A stretch of DNA of 58,408 nucleotides from Enterococcus raffinosus (GCF_018917525.1 NZ_JAHLOS010000030.1:1-58408); one strand, 5' to 3'. Shown: positions 37,635 to 48,138, numbered from the stretch's first letter. The notes: generated by a model from the letters alone, not told the origin. A program made the numbers and translations.

Positions 37635-38876
37635 TCAGTCTTTTTTCTTACGAATCATATCACCAGGTTTGACTGGTTGAGCAACAGGCATCGTTAAAAC
37701 CATCATAGGGTTAGGCGCCCTGTCGATTGATTCGCCCTCCTCATTTTTCATTTCTATAACGGTTTGTTCAAAATGCTTGAAATGTGGTCCGTAGAATTCA
37801 ATTTCATCACCTATTTTAAAATGATTTCGTTGGCGGACAGTAGCGATTCCGCTAGCTTCATCATAACTCAGAACTTCACCAATAAATTTGTACACAGGAA
37901 TCTTCCGGCGCGGACCAAATAATTGTTCATTTTCAGTCGGTACATGATAATAAAATCCAGTCGATAATTCTCGTTGAGCTACTTTCCATAGTTCATCGAT
38001 CCATTCTTGTTTACAGACATAATTATCTGGATCAGCCATATAGCTGTCAACCGCTGCTTTGTAAACATTAGATACAGTTGAAACATAATGAATTGATTTC
38101 ATCCGACCTTCGATCTTTAAGCTGTCGACGCCATTTTCAATCAAATCAGGAATATGTTCGATCATAGACATATCTACAGCACTCATAGAAAATTCTTCCG
38201 AAACATCACTATTTTCTGTCAGTGAACGATGTTCTTGAGCAAAAGGCATATCGAATAATTCATACTTCCAGCGACAAGATTGAGAGCAACCACCACGATT
38301 AGCATCTCGCATTGACATATGATTGGACAGTGTACAACGACCCGAATAAGAAATGCACATTGCTCCATGAATAAATGCCTCAATTTGAATATCCGTATTA
38401 CGGCGAATCTCAGCTAATTCTTCCATTGAGACTTCTCGGGCCAACACAACTCGTTCCAGACCCTCATTTTGCCAAAATTTCAATGTCTCCGCATTAGTTG
38501 CAGACGCCTGTGTTGATAAATGAATCTCTAACCCATGGGCTTCTGATGCACAAATTTCGATCAAAGCAGGATCAGAAATAATCACAGCTGAGATTCCAAT
38601 GTCACGCAACTTTTTGAAGAACGCTCCGGCCCCTTCTTCATTACCTTCATGGGTCACCATGTTCGCAGCTACATAAACCTTAGCTCCATACTGATTGGCA
38701 AAAGCCACGCCTTCTTCCATCTCTTCAAATGAAAAATTTCCGGCCCGAGAACGCAAACCATATGCATCCCCACCAATATACACTGCATCCGCACCATAAT
38801 GAATGGCAGTTTTTAATTTTTCCAATGTCCCGGCTGGTGCTAAAACTTCTGGCCGTTTCAATTTTCTTTCTGTCAT
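37635..38876 (-). CDS. U32-family protein, TrhP-type tRNA hydroxylation (large subunit)
   Basis: U32 proteins of this type (E. coli TrhP; Bacillus YrrO) take part in prephenate-dependent hydroxylation of U34 in tRNA. They were formerly annotated as collagenase-like peptidases. The 413-aa protein has the U32 signature with the cysteine cluster CISYSGRCTLSNHMSMRDANRGGCSQSC. A C-terminal beta-barrel domain starts at about residue 330. It lies 13 bp after the second U32 gene with GGAGTA as ribosome binding site. Confidence 0.88.
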   Translation of the reverse strand: MTERKLKRPEVLAPAGTLEKLKTAIHYGADAVYIGGDAYGLRSRAGNFSFEEMEEGVAFANQYGAKVYVAANMVTHEGNEEGAGAFFKKLRDIGISAVIISDPALIEICASEAHGLEIHLSTQASATNAETLKFWQNEGLERVVLAREVSMEELAEIRRNTDIQIEAFIHGAMCISYSGRCTLSNHMSMRDANRGGCSQSCRWKYELFDMPFAQEHRSLTENSDVSEEFSMSAVDMSMIEHIPDLIENGVDSLKIEGRMKSIHYVSTVSNVYKAAVDSYMADPDNYVCKQEWIDELWKVAQRELSTGFYYHVPTENEQLFGPRRKIPVYKFIGEVLSYDEASGIATVRQRNHFKIGDEIEFYGPHFKHFEQTVIEMKNEEGESIDRAPNPMMVLTMPVAQPVKPGDMIRKKKD

Positions 38877-38889
38877 ACTGCTATTACTC

Positions 38890-39804
38890 CTATTTAATCG
38901 CTGTTGGGTCTAAATGATAAAAACCTGTATCCATTCCCCGACCAACAGGATGATATTTTTGAATTTCTTGTTGAGCGTTGACAACCATCGCATCATTCCA
39001 AGAATTCATTCCTATTGCTGCTTTAGCTTCTGCAAAAACCTTAGTAATCGCTACAAAATTCGCTCCAAGTGTAAACAAACCATCTAATTTCCATGTTTGA
39101 TAACCTGCTAGTTTAAGCTCGGATAATTCCTTAATCAAATTTAGATCATTATCCGCAAAAATATGTGTGCCATGTTGATCTTCGTAAATCGAATAATGTG
39201 TTTCTGCCTTCTTGGGTTCCGAAATAAACAATCCACGTTCCTTAGAAGTACTTTCCGATTGCTTTGTATAATTGAAATAATTATCTAGTAACGGGCGTTT
39301 TGATTGATGAATACAAGTAGCACCATAAACCAAAACTTCCACTGGAACTTCGACGTGCTGACTCAAACGCTGCATTTCTTCAAAAGGAACTTCGCGAGCC
39401 AATACCGCTCCCACTGCTCCTTTTTTCTGCCAAAAATTAATTTGTCGTGCATTGGTCACCAGTGTTTCCGCATCATAAATATATGGTAAATCGTATTCCT
39501 GTAATAAATAAATCACGCCCGTGTCACCAACAACTACGTGATCTGGCTTTACATCTGCCAAAAAATCTAAGTATTCTGGTATCTTCTTCATCTTGTCAGG
39601 ATGCATGATACCATTTACAGCGACATTCACTTTTTTCCCATTTGCATGTGCTAAATCAATCAAAGCCTTTTGTTCCTCACGAGAAAAAGAATAAGGCAGT
39701 CGTAACCCAAAAGCTTCTTCCCCTATGTATAATGTATCCACTCCGACAGCTAATAACTCTTCAGCTTGCGCCATTGATTCTGCTGTCGCAATTAGTTCGA
39801 TCAT
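38890..39804 (-). CDS. U32-family protein, TrhP-like partner (small subunit)
   Basis: This 304-aa U32 protein lacks the C-terminal barrel of its neighbour but keeps the N-terminal TIM-like core and the signature VLVYGATCIHQSKRPLL. The pair corresponds to the adjacent yrrN-yrrO genes of Bacillus, linked to wobble-uridine hydroxylation. AGGAGG precedes the ATG. One cysteine remains in the signature instead of the full cluster, suggesting it is the non-cluster-binding partner. Confidence 0.85.
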   Translation of the reverse strand: MIELIATAESMAQAEELLAVGVDTLYIGEEAFGLRLPYSFSREEQKALIDLAHANGKKVNVAVNGIMHPDKMKKIPEYLDFLADVKPDHVVVGDTGVIYLLQEYDLPYIYDAETLVTNARQINFWQKKGAVGAVLAREVPFEEMQRLSQHVEVPVEVLVYGATCIHQSKRPLLDNYFNYTKQSESTSKERGLFISEPKKAETHYSIYEDQHGTHIFADNDLNLIKELSELKLAGYQTWKLDGLFTLGANFVAITKVFAEAKAAIGMNSWNDAMVVNAQQEIQKYHPVGRGMDTGFYHLDPTAIK

Positions 39805-39874
39805 GGTACGTCCTCCTTTTAGACTTTCTCATACTATCATAGCTACAAAAAGTTTCCAACTGATGACATAAAAA

Positions 39875-39902
39875 AGAGAATGACGCTAATACATCATTCT
39901 CT
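39875..39902 (-). terminator. Terminator of the ctsR-clpC operon
   Basis: AGAGAATGA / TCATTCTCT stem. The minus strand continues into a T-run. Confidence 0.85.
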
Positions 39903-39908
39903 AGATTA

Positions 39909-42407
39909 TTAAACTTTTTCTGGTATTTTTTCTTCTTTTGGATTTTTAACAGTTAATGTGATCTTACCTTTGCTAGCTCCAATAGTCACTGTATCTCCCA
40001 ACTGAATTTGACCAGATAAGAGTGCCTCAGCCAAACGGTCTTCAATTTCTTTTTGCAATGCCCGACGAATTGGTCGTGCCCCATACTCAGGATCAAATCC
40101 AACTTTTCCAATAACATCATAAGCTGCCGATGTAATCTTCACTTTGATTTCGTGCTCCTTCATACGATCTAAAACAGCACGACTCATAATTTTGACGATC
40201 TCATGGATTTGCTCTTGATCCAATGATTTGAAGACTACCGTTTCATCAATCCGATTGAGAAATTCTGGACGGAAAGCTTTTTTCAATTCTTCTAGGATTC
40301 GTTTTTCCATCATCGCATGATCTTTACTGATATCCTTCACATTGAAACCAACATTTTTCTCTTCACGGATTTCCGTTGCTCCGATATTGGAAGTCATAAT
40401 TAAGATCGTATTACGAAAATCAACTTTCCGACCTTTCGAATCTGTTAAATGACCATCATCCAATACTTGTAATAGAATATTGAAAACATCTGGATGGGCT
40501 TTTTCCACTTCATCTAGCAAGATAACCGAATAAGGTTTCTGACGAATTTTTTCTGTTAATTGTCCACCTTCTTCATATCCTACGTAACCAGGAGGCGATC
40601 CGATTAAACGACTTGTACTATATTTCTCCATATATTCAGACATGTCGACCCGAATCAATGCTTCCTCACTGCCAAACATTGCTTCGGCCAGTGCCTTCGC
40701 TAATTCTGTTTTACCAACACCAGTTGGTCCTAAAAACATAAAGGAACCAATTGGACGATTTGGATCTTTCAAACCACTGCGTGCTCGACGAATCGCCCGC
40801 GAGATAGCTTTAACAGCTTCCTCTTGACCAACGACTCGTTTATGCAGAACTTTTTCCAAATCTAACAGTCGCTGACTTTCCTTTTTCTCTAACTGCTGTA
40901 GCGGCACACCTGTCCATTGAGAAACGACTGCTGCAACATCTTCGTCAGTAACCTGATCAATATAGCCGTTTTCTTGCTTAGCAGCTTTAATTTTAGCTTG
41001 CTCCAATGTTTCAGATAATTGTTTTTCCCGTAAACGTAAACGAGCCGCCGATTCAAAGTCTTGATTTTGAATCGCCTTTTCTTTTTCTATTACTAAATCT
41101 TGAATTTCGTCTTCTAACTCAGTAAGCTCAGAAACCTCGTCCGTCGAATCTAAACGAACTTTTGCAGAAGATTCATCCATCAAGTCAATTGCTTTATCTG
41201 GTAATTGACGCGAGTTAATATATCGAACGGATAAAGACACTGCCGCATGCAGGGCTTCATCAGTAATTTCAACTCCATGATGATCCTCATAACGAGGGCG
41301 TAAGCCTTTCAGTATCTCTTCCGCTTCCTCCGGCGTCGGTTCTTCTACTTGTACTCTAGCAAAACGACGCTCCAAAGCAGAATCTTTTTCAATATACTTT
41401 TGATATTCATCTAACGTTGTTGCACCAATTGTTTGTAACTCTCCGCGAGCCAACGCAGGCTTTAAAATATTTGAAGCATCAATTGCCCCCTCAGCACCAC
41501 CGGCACCAATCAAAGTATGCAGTTCATCAATAAATAGAATAATTTGGCCATCATGATAAATTTCATCGATTACTTTTTTCAAGCGATCTTCGAATTCTCC
41601 ACGATATTTCGTTCCAGCCACCAAGGCACCCATATCAAGCATCATCAGACGTTTTCCGCGCATATCTTCTGGTACATCTCCAGAAATAATTCGTTGAGCT
41701 AGACCTTCAACAATTGCTGTTTTACCAACACCGGGCTCTCCAACTAGTACCGGATTATTTTTAGTCCGACGACTCAAAATTTGAACTACACGACGAACTT
41801 CACTATCTCGACCAACTACCGGATCCAGTCGTTTTTCTCGTGCCAGTTTTGTTAAATCTCGAGCCAAGCCATCTAAAGTTGGTGTTCCTTGTGAATTGCT
41901 TTGTGCTGGTTTTGCTGGAGCTTTACGTCTGCTCCCAGCTCCTTGGTTTCCATTTGATGCTTCATTTACGCCCATCTTCTTCAATAGAAGCTGCCGCATC
42001 TTAGGCAAACTAAGCCCTAGATTTACTAAAATATGAGACGCTAAGATTTCATCGTCCCGCAATAGTCCTAACAATACATGTTCCGTTCCAACCAATTTTG
42101 CATTGAAGCGTTTAGCTTCATCATCAGCAAAAATTAAAATCTGTTTTGCTCTAGGAGAATAGGGTAAATAACCGTCTTCAGGATAAGATTTGACTGATCC
42201 ATACCCGGTCATATGCTCGATTTCTTCACGAATATCATTTTCATTTGAATTCATCTGACGCAGTGTTTTGCCTGCGATTCCTTGTTGTTCAATCACTAAA
42301 GCTAGTAATAAATGCTCCGAGCCAACCGAGCGATGTTTAAAATACTTAGCTTCTTGTTGTGCAATAGCCAACACAGCTTTTGCGCGTTCTGTATACAGCT
42401 GATCCAT
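39909..42407 (-). CDS. clpC: ATP-dependent Clp protease ATPase subunit ClpC
   Basis: This AAA+ unfoldase feeds substrates to ClpP. I place the start at ATG 42407 ([10 protein letters not shown], 832 aa), with AAGGAG 8 nt upstream. A GTG at 42416 would be flush with that site. Domains in order are two N-terminal Clp repeats (to about 150), AAA1 with GEPGVGKT, the ClpC-type middle domain with a UVR-like segment near residue 420, and AAA2 with GPTGVGKTE. It is cotranscribed with ctsR. The mcsA and mcsB genes found in Bacillus are absent here, as in other lactic acid bacteria. Confidence 0.96.
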   Translation of the reverse strand: MDQLYTERAKAVLAIAQQEAKYFKHRSVGSEHLLLALVIEQQGIAGKTLRQMNSNENDIREEIEHMTGYGSVKSYPEDGYLPYSPRAKQILIFADDEAKRFNAKLVGTEHVLLGLLRDDEILASHILVNLGLSLPKMRQLLLKKMGVNEASNGNQGAGSRRKAPAKPAQSNSQGTPTLDGLARDLTKLAREKRLDPVVGRDSEVRRVVQILSRRTKNNPVLVGEPGVGKTAIVEGLAQRIISGDVPEDMRGKRLMMLDMGALVAGTKYRGEFEDRLKKVIDEIYHDGQIILFIDELHTLIGAGGAEGAIDASNILKPALARGELQTIGATTLDEYQKYIEKDSALERRFARVQVEEPTPEEAEEILKGLRPRYEDHHGVEITDEALHAAVSLSVRYINSRQLPDKAIDLMDESSAKVRLDSTDEVSELTELEDEIQDLVIEKEKAIQNQDFESAARLRLREKQLSETLEQAKIKAAKQENGYIDQVTDEDVAAVVSQWTGVPLQQLEKKESQRLLDLEKVLHKRVVGQEEAVKAISRAIRRARSGLKDPNRPIGSFMFLGPTGVGKTELAKALAEAMFGSEEALIRVDMSEYMEKYSTSRLIGSPPGYVGYEEGGQLTEKIRQKPYSVILLDEVEKAHPDVFNILLQVLDDGHLTDSKGRKVDFRNTILIMTSNIGATEIREEKNVGFNVKDISKDHAMMEKRILEELKKAFRPEFLNRIDETVVFKSLDQEQIHEIVKIMSRAVLDRMKEHEIKVKITSAAYDVIGKVGFDPEYGARPIRRALQKEIEDRLAEALLSGQIQLGDTVTIGASKGKITLTVKNPKEEKIPEKV

Positions 42408-42412
42408 ATCCC

Positions 42413-42877
42413 TCACTCCTTTTTTTCATAACTTAAACGTTCTAAAAATCCGTGAAGAATTCTTGACCGTAGTCTATTTTCAATTTGACTGATACCAAGA
42501 ACATTCTTCGATACTGCACTCAACATCAAATTACCTTCTTTTTCTGTAATAATTTCCTCTTCAAATAATTTTTGAATAATTCCAAAGGCATTTGTTTCAG
42601 AAATTTCACTTCCAAAAGACTCCATCAATTGCTTCAAAAAATAATGTTGATCAGAAATCTTAACTTTACTTATTCGGATATAACCACCGCCACCCCTTTT
42701 ACTTTCAACTAAATAACCCCGTTGGAAAGTAAAACGTGTGTTAATTACATAATTTATCTGAGAAGGAACACAATTAAATAACTGTGCCATCTCTGCTCTA
42801 CGAATTTCGATGATTTCACTATTCTCCAAAATATCTTTCAAATAAGACTCGATCAAATCAGAGGTATTTCTGCTCAT
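42413..42877 (-). CDS. ctsR: Heat-shock repressor of clp genes
   Basis: CtsR represses clp genes at low temperature. The 154-aa protein shows the winged HTH with QINYVINTRFTFQRGYLVESKRGGGGYIRI, whose tetraglycine wing is the temperature sensor. It ends 6 bp before the clpC ATG. A CtsR heptad repeat lies in its own promoter, so it is autoregulated. Confidence 0.96.
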   Translation of the reverse strand: MSRNTSDLIESYLKDILENSEIIEIRRAEMAQLFNCVPSQINYVINTRFTFQRGYLVESKRGGGGYIRISKVKISDQHYFLKQLMESFGSEISETNAFGIIQKLFEEEIITEKEGNLMLSAVSKNVLGISQIENRLRSRILHGFLERLSYEKKE

Positions 42878-42890
42878 AATATCGCCCCCT

Positions 42891-42916
42891 ATTGACTATT
42901 CCTGACCATAATTATA
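42891..42916 (-). promoter_or_regulatory. ctsR-clpC promoter with CtsR operator
   Basis: On the minus strand, a -10 TATAAT (42916-42911) is followed by the tandem heptads GGTCAGG-AAT-AGTCAAT (42907-42891), matching the CtsR direct-repeat operator. The -35 (TTTATT) is weak. Confidence 0.8.
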
Positions 42917-42971
42917 TCGAATTTAGAGCATGAAATAAAGAAGAACGCCTTTCTTTAAATTAAGATAAAAA

Positions 42972-42995
42972 AAAAGAAGGTTCTCACCTTCTTTT
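42972..42995. terminator. Hairpin at the border of the right accessory region
   Basis: AAAAGAAGGT / ACCTTCTTTT with a 4-nt loop and flanking A/T runs separates ctsR from the accessory DNA. Confidence 0.65.
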
Positions 42996-42997
42996 GG

Positions 42998-43291
42998 ATC
43001 GCACTATCGGTCTTAGATACGAATAAGATAGATAAAATCCTTAAATACAAGGCAAGCAATTCATATAAAACTAACTTAAAAAAGTATAACAAGATCATCG
43101 GAAATGTCAAACCAAGGATGGCTCGTCAAAAGACACTCTCGGAAAACGAAATAGAGCAAATCGTTAAGAAATACAGACAAGGTTTCCTCATTAAAGATCT
43201 AGCAGATGAATACTCTTGTCATAGAGAAACCGTCAGCAACCATCTCAAAAAGAATGGAGTTGAGGTAAGACGAGGAAGACGGCTGAGATAA
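42998..43291 (+). pseudogene. C-terminal remnant of a serine recombinase (HTH domain only)
   Basis: The frame is open through this stretch with no convincing start or ribosome binding site. From the ATG at 43118 it encodes 57 residues containing a recombinase-type helix-turn-helix (GFLIKDLADEYSCHRETVSNHLKKNGV) and a basic tail. This domain normally ends Hin/resolvase-like or large serine recombinases. The catalytic domain is missing. It marks the left edge of the accessory region and is not a copy of the complete recombinase at 47394. Confidence 0.6.
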
Positions 43292-43585
43292 GCTCTCACT
43301 CCACTTAACAATCAGAACTCGACAGACAACTATAACCCGCTAATACAATAGACTATTCGTTCGCTGTATATCTCGGATCAATGTTGTCATAAACCATCAG
43401 TATATAACATGATTTCATTATAAAATAAACAATCATAACAGCCACATTTAAAATAATGAACCTCAGTAAACTTGAAGATTCTATTTCTCATCCCTACTCC
43501 TTTGAAAGATTATGTGATTGAAAAAAAGAGGTTTTTAATAGATAATATTAAAGTAGCAATTAACTTGCAGAGAGGAGAAAGATTA
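43292..43585. other. Gap before the methylase gene
   Basis: No gene is convincing here. An in-frame TTG at 43472 would extend the methylase by 38 residues but has no ribosome binding site. The sequence is AT-rich. Confidence 0.4.
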
Positions 43586-46492
43586 ATGAAGCTAAACAAT
43601 ATGAAACATTTGAATCTTGTCCTTGAGAAGCTAGATTATACTTCCTCTAAAAATTTTTCCTACTATAGAAATAACAAGATAGATTCTCACATTGAAATTA
43701 ATGAAAATGACAAGAAAATTCTACAAATACTATCTCCTAATGCAATATACTTTAATGACAATAAACCTTTTATATTATTCTATTCAGATGAAAATCAAAT
43801 AGACTTTAAAAGTATATGGAATTCACAAATCCCTTTAGTTTTTGTAATAAAAGTCGATACTGTTTTCATCTACACAGGAAAGAATTTATCTGAGAATAAA
43901 GATGGTCTACATCTTTTATATGAAGAAAGCATTAATAATTTAGATGTTTTTTCTTATTGGCAGATACACGATGAAAAATTTATCAATCAATACAGGTATG
44001 AGCTTCAAAAAAACGAGTTAAACCAATCTCTTCTAGACAACATTGAATTCTTAACAGACTATCTTAAAAATGAGCTCAATATAAACTTTGCTACTCGATT
44101 AGTTTTACGCCTAATATTTATCAGATTTTTGATAGATAGGGGTGTAAACTTAGACTATTTGAATTTTACAGATAATGTAGAAAAATCTCGAAAAGAATTC
44201 TTAAATTTACTAGGAAAGAAACATGAACTTTATCAACTTTTTCAACATTTAAAAGAAAAGTTTTCTGGAAGTTTATTTGACCTAGAAAATGACGAAGATC
44301 CAATCCACTTATCTCAAGAAGTATTTACAGTTTTAAAAGAATTCTTTTCAGGAGAACTTGTTTTAAAAAATGGACAAATTAGTTTATTTCCTCTGTATGA
44401 TTTCAACATTATCTCTGTCGAATTAATCAGCAATATCTATGAAATACTATTAGGCAACGAAGGGCAACAAAAAAATAAATCCTTTTACACACCAAGTTAT
44501 TTGGTAGACTATATTCTTTCTAATACTGTTGATGCAGATCCTGATAAAATGAAATCTATTAAAATACTAGATCCCTCTTGTGGTTCAGGCATATTTTTAG
44601 TGAAATCTTATAAGAAAATTTTAGAAGCTAACCGAGATGTCATGAAAGACATGTCCAGCGATGATATCGATAAATTTTTAATCAACAAGTTAGAGAATAA
44701 TGTATTTGGAATAGACTTGAGTAGCGAAGCTATCGATGTAACTGTTTTCTCACTATATTTAACTTTATTAGATTTTAAAGATCCTAAAACCTTAAAACAA
44801 TTTCATTTACCTAAATTGATCGGGAGAAACTTGTTTATCAATGATTTTTTAGATGATAATCTTATTGAGCGATTAGCGAATTTGCAGTTTGATTTTATCC
44901 TTGGAAATCCTCCTTGGGGCAGTATTACTGGAAAGACTAACGAGATTAGTACAGACTTCATTTATCAAATCGAAAAATTTGTAAGTACAAAGACCGTTGT
45001 TAGCCTTGTTCTACCATCTAAAATTCTATACAATCAGAAAAAACCTGCCGTAAAACTCAGACGTTTTCTGTTAGAAAAATTTATAATTCATGAAGTTTTA
45101 GATATGTCTTCTGTGAGAAAAGAAATATTTAAAAATGCTAAAGCGCCTGCCGTAATTTTAACCATTCAAAGATCTGAGTCACTGAAAGTAAACTTACAAA
45201 ATAAACTTACTCATATATCTCTCAAGCCAAATCTATTCTTTGAATTATTCGATACACTAGTGATTGAAAAAAATGATGTTAAATATGTTGAACAAAATAT
45301 TCTTTTATCAAAAGACTGGGCTTGGAAAGTATTACTTTACGGTACTAGCTGGGATTTGAAAATATGTAGCAATCTAAAGGATAATTATTTAAGTATAAAA
45401 GATACGATTAAAGCTAGAAATGCGGATAGACCCGAAGAGACAAGTATTATTTACGGAACAGGTATTCAAGACCAACAAAATAAAGATCAAAAAGATTCCA
45501 GAATGTATATTGGCAAAAAACTCTTAAATTCTAAAAATGGACTTGACCATTTCGAGTTAAATTTGGAATGCTCTTCTACTTTTACAAAGGAATTCATACA
45601 CAGAGTGAGAATTGAAAAGTTATTCAAAGGTCCGTTCGTTTTGTATAAAAAGGGGCTCGATATGAAGAATTTTAGAGTCCGGGCCGTATATTCAGAAGAT
45701 AGTTTTTTATTCAAGGATACTATAAGCGCCATAAAAGGAGAGATGGAAGATCAAGTTTTCCTTAAATCAGTTACAGGCTTACTCAATTCATCGCTTTATG
45801 TATATTTGAATATCATGTTAAATACCTCTTTGGGCATTGAGCGCGAGCAAGCATTTCCCACCGAATTACTTAATTATCCTTTTTTGAATTCGGAGCCTCA
45901 TGAGGCAAAACTTGCTGAATACGTAGATGAAATTCAAAATCTATCAGAAGATTTGTTTACTCAACATCTAAAAGAGGACATCTCTCAAAACATCGATAGC
46001 CTTGTTTTGGACGCTTTTAATTTAAAAAACAATACATTTATAGACTATGCAGTTAATATACAGGGGCCACTAATTAGAAAAGAGAAATACCAAGTTGGAA
46101 ATATCACTGTTTCCGAAACACAAATGATCAATTATGCCCAAGTATTCTATAACTATTTTACAAAGCTATATAGTAACAATGGCTTATTTATCAAAAGTAA
46201 TGTATTTACTTCCATAGCTAATCAATTTGCAGTATTTGAGCTAAAGATAATTGAGGACACTTCTGAAGATGGTATTTTTGTAGATATATCAAAAAGATTT
46301 GATAAAGAGCTACTATCAAAGTTTTCTGTCTATAGTTTTACAGATTCCATATACAGCATTAAAGATGTCATAATTTTTGAAGATGATTCATTTTATATTA
46401 TTAAAAAGAATTTGTTCAAAAACTGGCATCCCGCAATGGCTGAGAAAGATCTGTCCGAAGTCATTGATATAATTTTGCGGGATGAGGGGTGA
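43586..46492 (+). CDS. N6-adenine DNA methyltransferase of a restriction-modification-like pair
   Basis: This is a large DNA methylase. I choose ATG 43586, with AGAGGAG upstream, giving 968 aa. Methyltransferase motif I is DPSCGSG (about residues 329-335), and the catalytic motif IV is NPPW in LGNPPWGS (about 441), typical of Eco57I/type I/type IIG gamma-class enzymes. The roughly 300-residue N-terminus is helical and without a nuclease motif. The last roughly 350 residues likely hold the target-recognition domain. The next gene encodes a PD-(D/E)XK-type nuclease and overlaps its ribosome binding site with this gene's 3' end, so the two form a unit. Confidence 0.85.
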   Translation: MKLNNMKHLNLVLEKLDYTSSKNFSYYRNNKIDSHIEINENDKKILQILSPNAIYFNDNKPFILFYSDENQIDFKSIWNSQIPLVFVIKVDTVFIYTGKNLSENKDGLHLLYEESINNLDVFSYWQIHDEKFINQYRYELQKNELNQSLLDNIEFLTDYLKNELNINFATRLVLRLIFIRFLIDRGVNLDYLNFTDNVEKSRKEFLNLLGKKHELYQLFQHLKEKFSGSLFDLENDEDPIHLSQEVFTVLKEFFSGELVLKNGQISLFPLYDFNIISVELISNIYEILLGNEGQQKNKSFYTPSYLVDYILSNTVDADPDKMKSIKILDPSCGSGIFLVKSYKKILEANRDVMKDMSSDDIDKFLINKLENNVFGIDLSSEAIDVTVFSLYLTLLDFKDPKTLKQFHLPKLIGRNLFINDFLDDNLIERLANLQFDFILGNPPWGSITGKTNEISTDFIYQIEKFVSTKTVVSLVLPSKILYNQKKPAVKLRRFLLEKFIIHEVLDMSSVRKEIFKNAKAPAVILTIQRSESLKVNLQNKLTHISLKPNLFFELFDTLVIEKNDVKYVEQNILLSKDWAWKVLLYGTSWDLKICSNLKDNYLSIKDTIKARNADRPEETSIIYGTGIQDQQNKDQKDSRMYIGKKLLNSKNGLDHFELNLECSSTFTKEFIHRVRIEKLFKGPFVLYKKGLDMKNFRVRAVYSEDSFLFKDTISAIKGEMEDQVFLKSVTGLLNSSLYVYLNIMLNTSLGIEREQAFPTELLNYPFLNSEPHEAKLAEYVDEIQNLSEDLFTQHLKEDISQNIDSLVLDAFNLKNNTFIDYAVNIQGPLIRKEKYQVGNITVSETQMINYAQVFYNYFTKLYSNNGLFIKSNVFTSIANQFAVFELKIIEDTSEDGIFVDISKRFDKELLSKFSVYSFTDSIYSIKDVIIFEDDSFYIIKKNLFKNWHPAMAEKDLSEVIDIILRDEG

Positions 46493-46496
46493 TTTT

Positions 46497-47177
46497 GTGA
46501 GTGGATTTAAATTCGGAAAATACAATGATATCTTTAAAAATAATCTCTTTGAAGCTATTAGAGAATATGTAATTAAAAGTTGTGAAGTTATGGTTGAGGA
46601 TAGCATTAATAAGAATGAGCTTCTTCCAAATAACGAAGATAAAATAAAGAATAGATTAGTATTTAAATATCTACGAGACGACAAGAATAAAGATCGTCTA
46701 AATTTTGACACTTGGAAGCTTGATTTTGAAGCTGAGAACTCAGAAAATTACTCTCAAGAAAATGGAGATATTGCTGATGCAAGGCTAGACATTAAGATAA
46801 TTAGTGAGGACACTCTGGCTTCAAATGAACGCTACTACACTATTGAGTGTAAAAGACTTGATGGAAATAAAACTTTAAATACTAAATACATTGATGAAGG
46901 TGTTGCAAGATTTGTAAAAGGGCAAGTTAAATATGCCTCTGCTTATAAAAAGAATTTTATGCTTGGCTTTTTAGTGAAAAATTTTGATATTATTGAAAAC
47001 ACTGAAAAAATCGATAAAACTCAAAAAACTAATTTGCCAACCGAAGTCGTCACTCCCCTAAATATTTTTCTAAATAATGCACCCTCGTGTTGTGTATACA
47101 GTGGAAATTACAGAACTTTAAAAGGTGACTTAGAAATACATCATATTTTCTACAACGTCTCTGCAGCAATGAAATAG
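46497..47177 (+). CDS. Putative restriction endonuclease, PD-(D/E)XK type
   Basis: The family is not recognised. I choose GTG 46497 (MSGFKFGKYND, 226 aa), since AGGGGTG precedes it; an ATG at 46482 would lack a site. The candidate catalytic core is ARLDIKI (Asp near residue 97) followed after about 20 residues by YYTIECKRL (Glu117-x-Lys119), the D...ExK pattern of PD-(D/E)XK nucleases. It begins 5 bp after the methylase stop. The context supports a type II-like restriction partner. A regulatory or specificity role is the alternative. Confidence 0.65.
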   Translation: MSGFKFGKYNDIFKNNLFEAIREYVIKSCEVMVEDSINKNELLPNNEDKIKNRLVFKYLRDDKNKDRLNFDTWKLDFEAENSENYSQENGDIADARLDIKIISEDTLASNERYYTIECKRLDGNKTLNTKYIDEGVARFVKGQVKYASAYKKNFMLGFLVKNFDIIENTEKIDKTQKTNLPTEVVTPLNIFLNNAPSCCVYSGNYRTLKGDLEIHHIFYNVSAAMK

Positions 47178-47250
47178 CATTCAAAAAAACCGTAACTAAT
47201 AAGTGTGCGTAAGATAAAGTTTAACAATCTTGAATATGTTCATAGCCCAA

Positions 47251-47278
47251 AACAGCTAACAAACCGTTAGCTGTTTTT
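47251..47278 (+). terminator. Terminator after the methylase-nuclease pair
   Basis: AACAGCTAAC / GTTAGCTGTT with a 5-nt loop and TTTTT. Confidence 0.88.
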
Positions 47279-47393
47279 CTTATCTTGTTTATGCTCTTTT
47301 CCCTCAGTCTGTTTTATCCTCTCTTTTTGTTACTCCTTTTTCGTTTTAAAATTATAAAGCACCAACAATAATAACGTATGGAGGTTTTAAGAA

Positions 47394-48071
47394 ATGCAAA
47401 ACTGTAAGGGGAAAATGAAGACGAAGGAATTGGAGGGACTGGACAAGATTCTATTAGGCTATGCTCGAGTTAGTACCATCGAGCAGGATTTAGGCTTTGA
47501 GGCTCAACTAGATAAATTGGAACAAGCGGGTTGTCACCTAATTTTCAGCGAGAAAGATTCAGGTGGCAAGGATGATCGCATCGAGTTACGTAAAATGTTG
47601 AAAACGGCTAAACGGTTATCTTCCAAAGGTAAAGACGTATCGGTAGTGGTATATAAGATAGACCGACTGACTCGGAAAATGAGCACTCTAAGTAATATCA
47701 TTAACGAACTATGTGACCATGGTATTACCTTTGTCAGTTTACAAGAGAATATCGTAGCCAATAGCTTGCTTGGTCGTTTTATCTGCCAAGCTATCGGGTT
47801 TGTGGCGGAAATGGAACTAGATAATATCAGAACCAGAACCAAGGACGGTCTAAGGAAAGCTCGAGAGCGTGGCTCTAAGTTAGGCAATCCTGGATTACCT
47901 AAGGAAAAAGAGAAAGAGATTCTCCGCCTGTACCAATTATTGGATTTATCAATTAGTGATATCGCTCAACGGGTGGGTGTTTCAGATAAAACAGTCTATA
48001 ACGTAGCCAAAAGACACAATCTATCTAGAAAATACCGGAAAGTTGTTGCTAAACCCCTAAGTATCAGCTAA
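47394..48071 (+). CDS. Serine recombinase (resolvase/invertase family)
   Basis: This protein is a site-specific recombinase. The 225-aa protein has the catalytic N-terminus LLGYARVSTIEQ (nucleophile Ser in RVST), the conserved Arg pairs in KIDRLTRKMS and EMELDNIRTRTKDGLRKARERG, and a C-terminal HTH (SISDIAQRVGVSDKTVYNVAKRHNL). The start ATG has GGAGG at 8-9 nt. Size fits a plasmid/transposon resolvase or DNA invertase. Several inverted repeats lie in the 290 bp after it, upstream of a surface-protein gene. Confidence 0.9.
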   Translation: MQNCKGKMKTKELEGLDKILLGYARVSTIEQDLGFEAQLDKLEQAGCHLIFSEKDSGGKDDRIELRKMLKTAKRLSSKGKDVSVVVYKIDRLTRKMSTLSNIINELCDHGITFVSLQENIVANSLLGRFICQAIGFVAEMELDNIRTRTKDGLRKARERGSKLGNPGLPKEKEKEILRLYQLLDLSISDIAQRVGVSDKTVYNVAKRHNLSRKYRKVVAKPLSIS

Positions 48072-48116
48072 AATTAATTTTAATCAATACATCCGTTCTT
48101 TTATTAGACATTTACA

Positions 48117-48138
48117 GTAACAAACGACCCTTTGTTAC
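48117..48138. repeat. Palindrome GTAACAAA-CGACCC-TTTGTTAC
   Basis: A perfect 8-bp inverted repeat lies 46 bp after the recombinase stop, without a T-run. Its centre AACGACCCT (48123-48131) recurs inverted as AGGGTCGTT at 48254-48262. It is a candidate recombination or protein-binding site. Confidence 0.5.
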
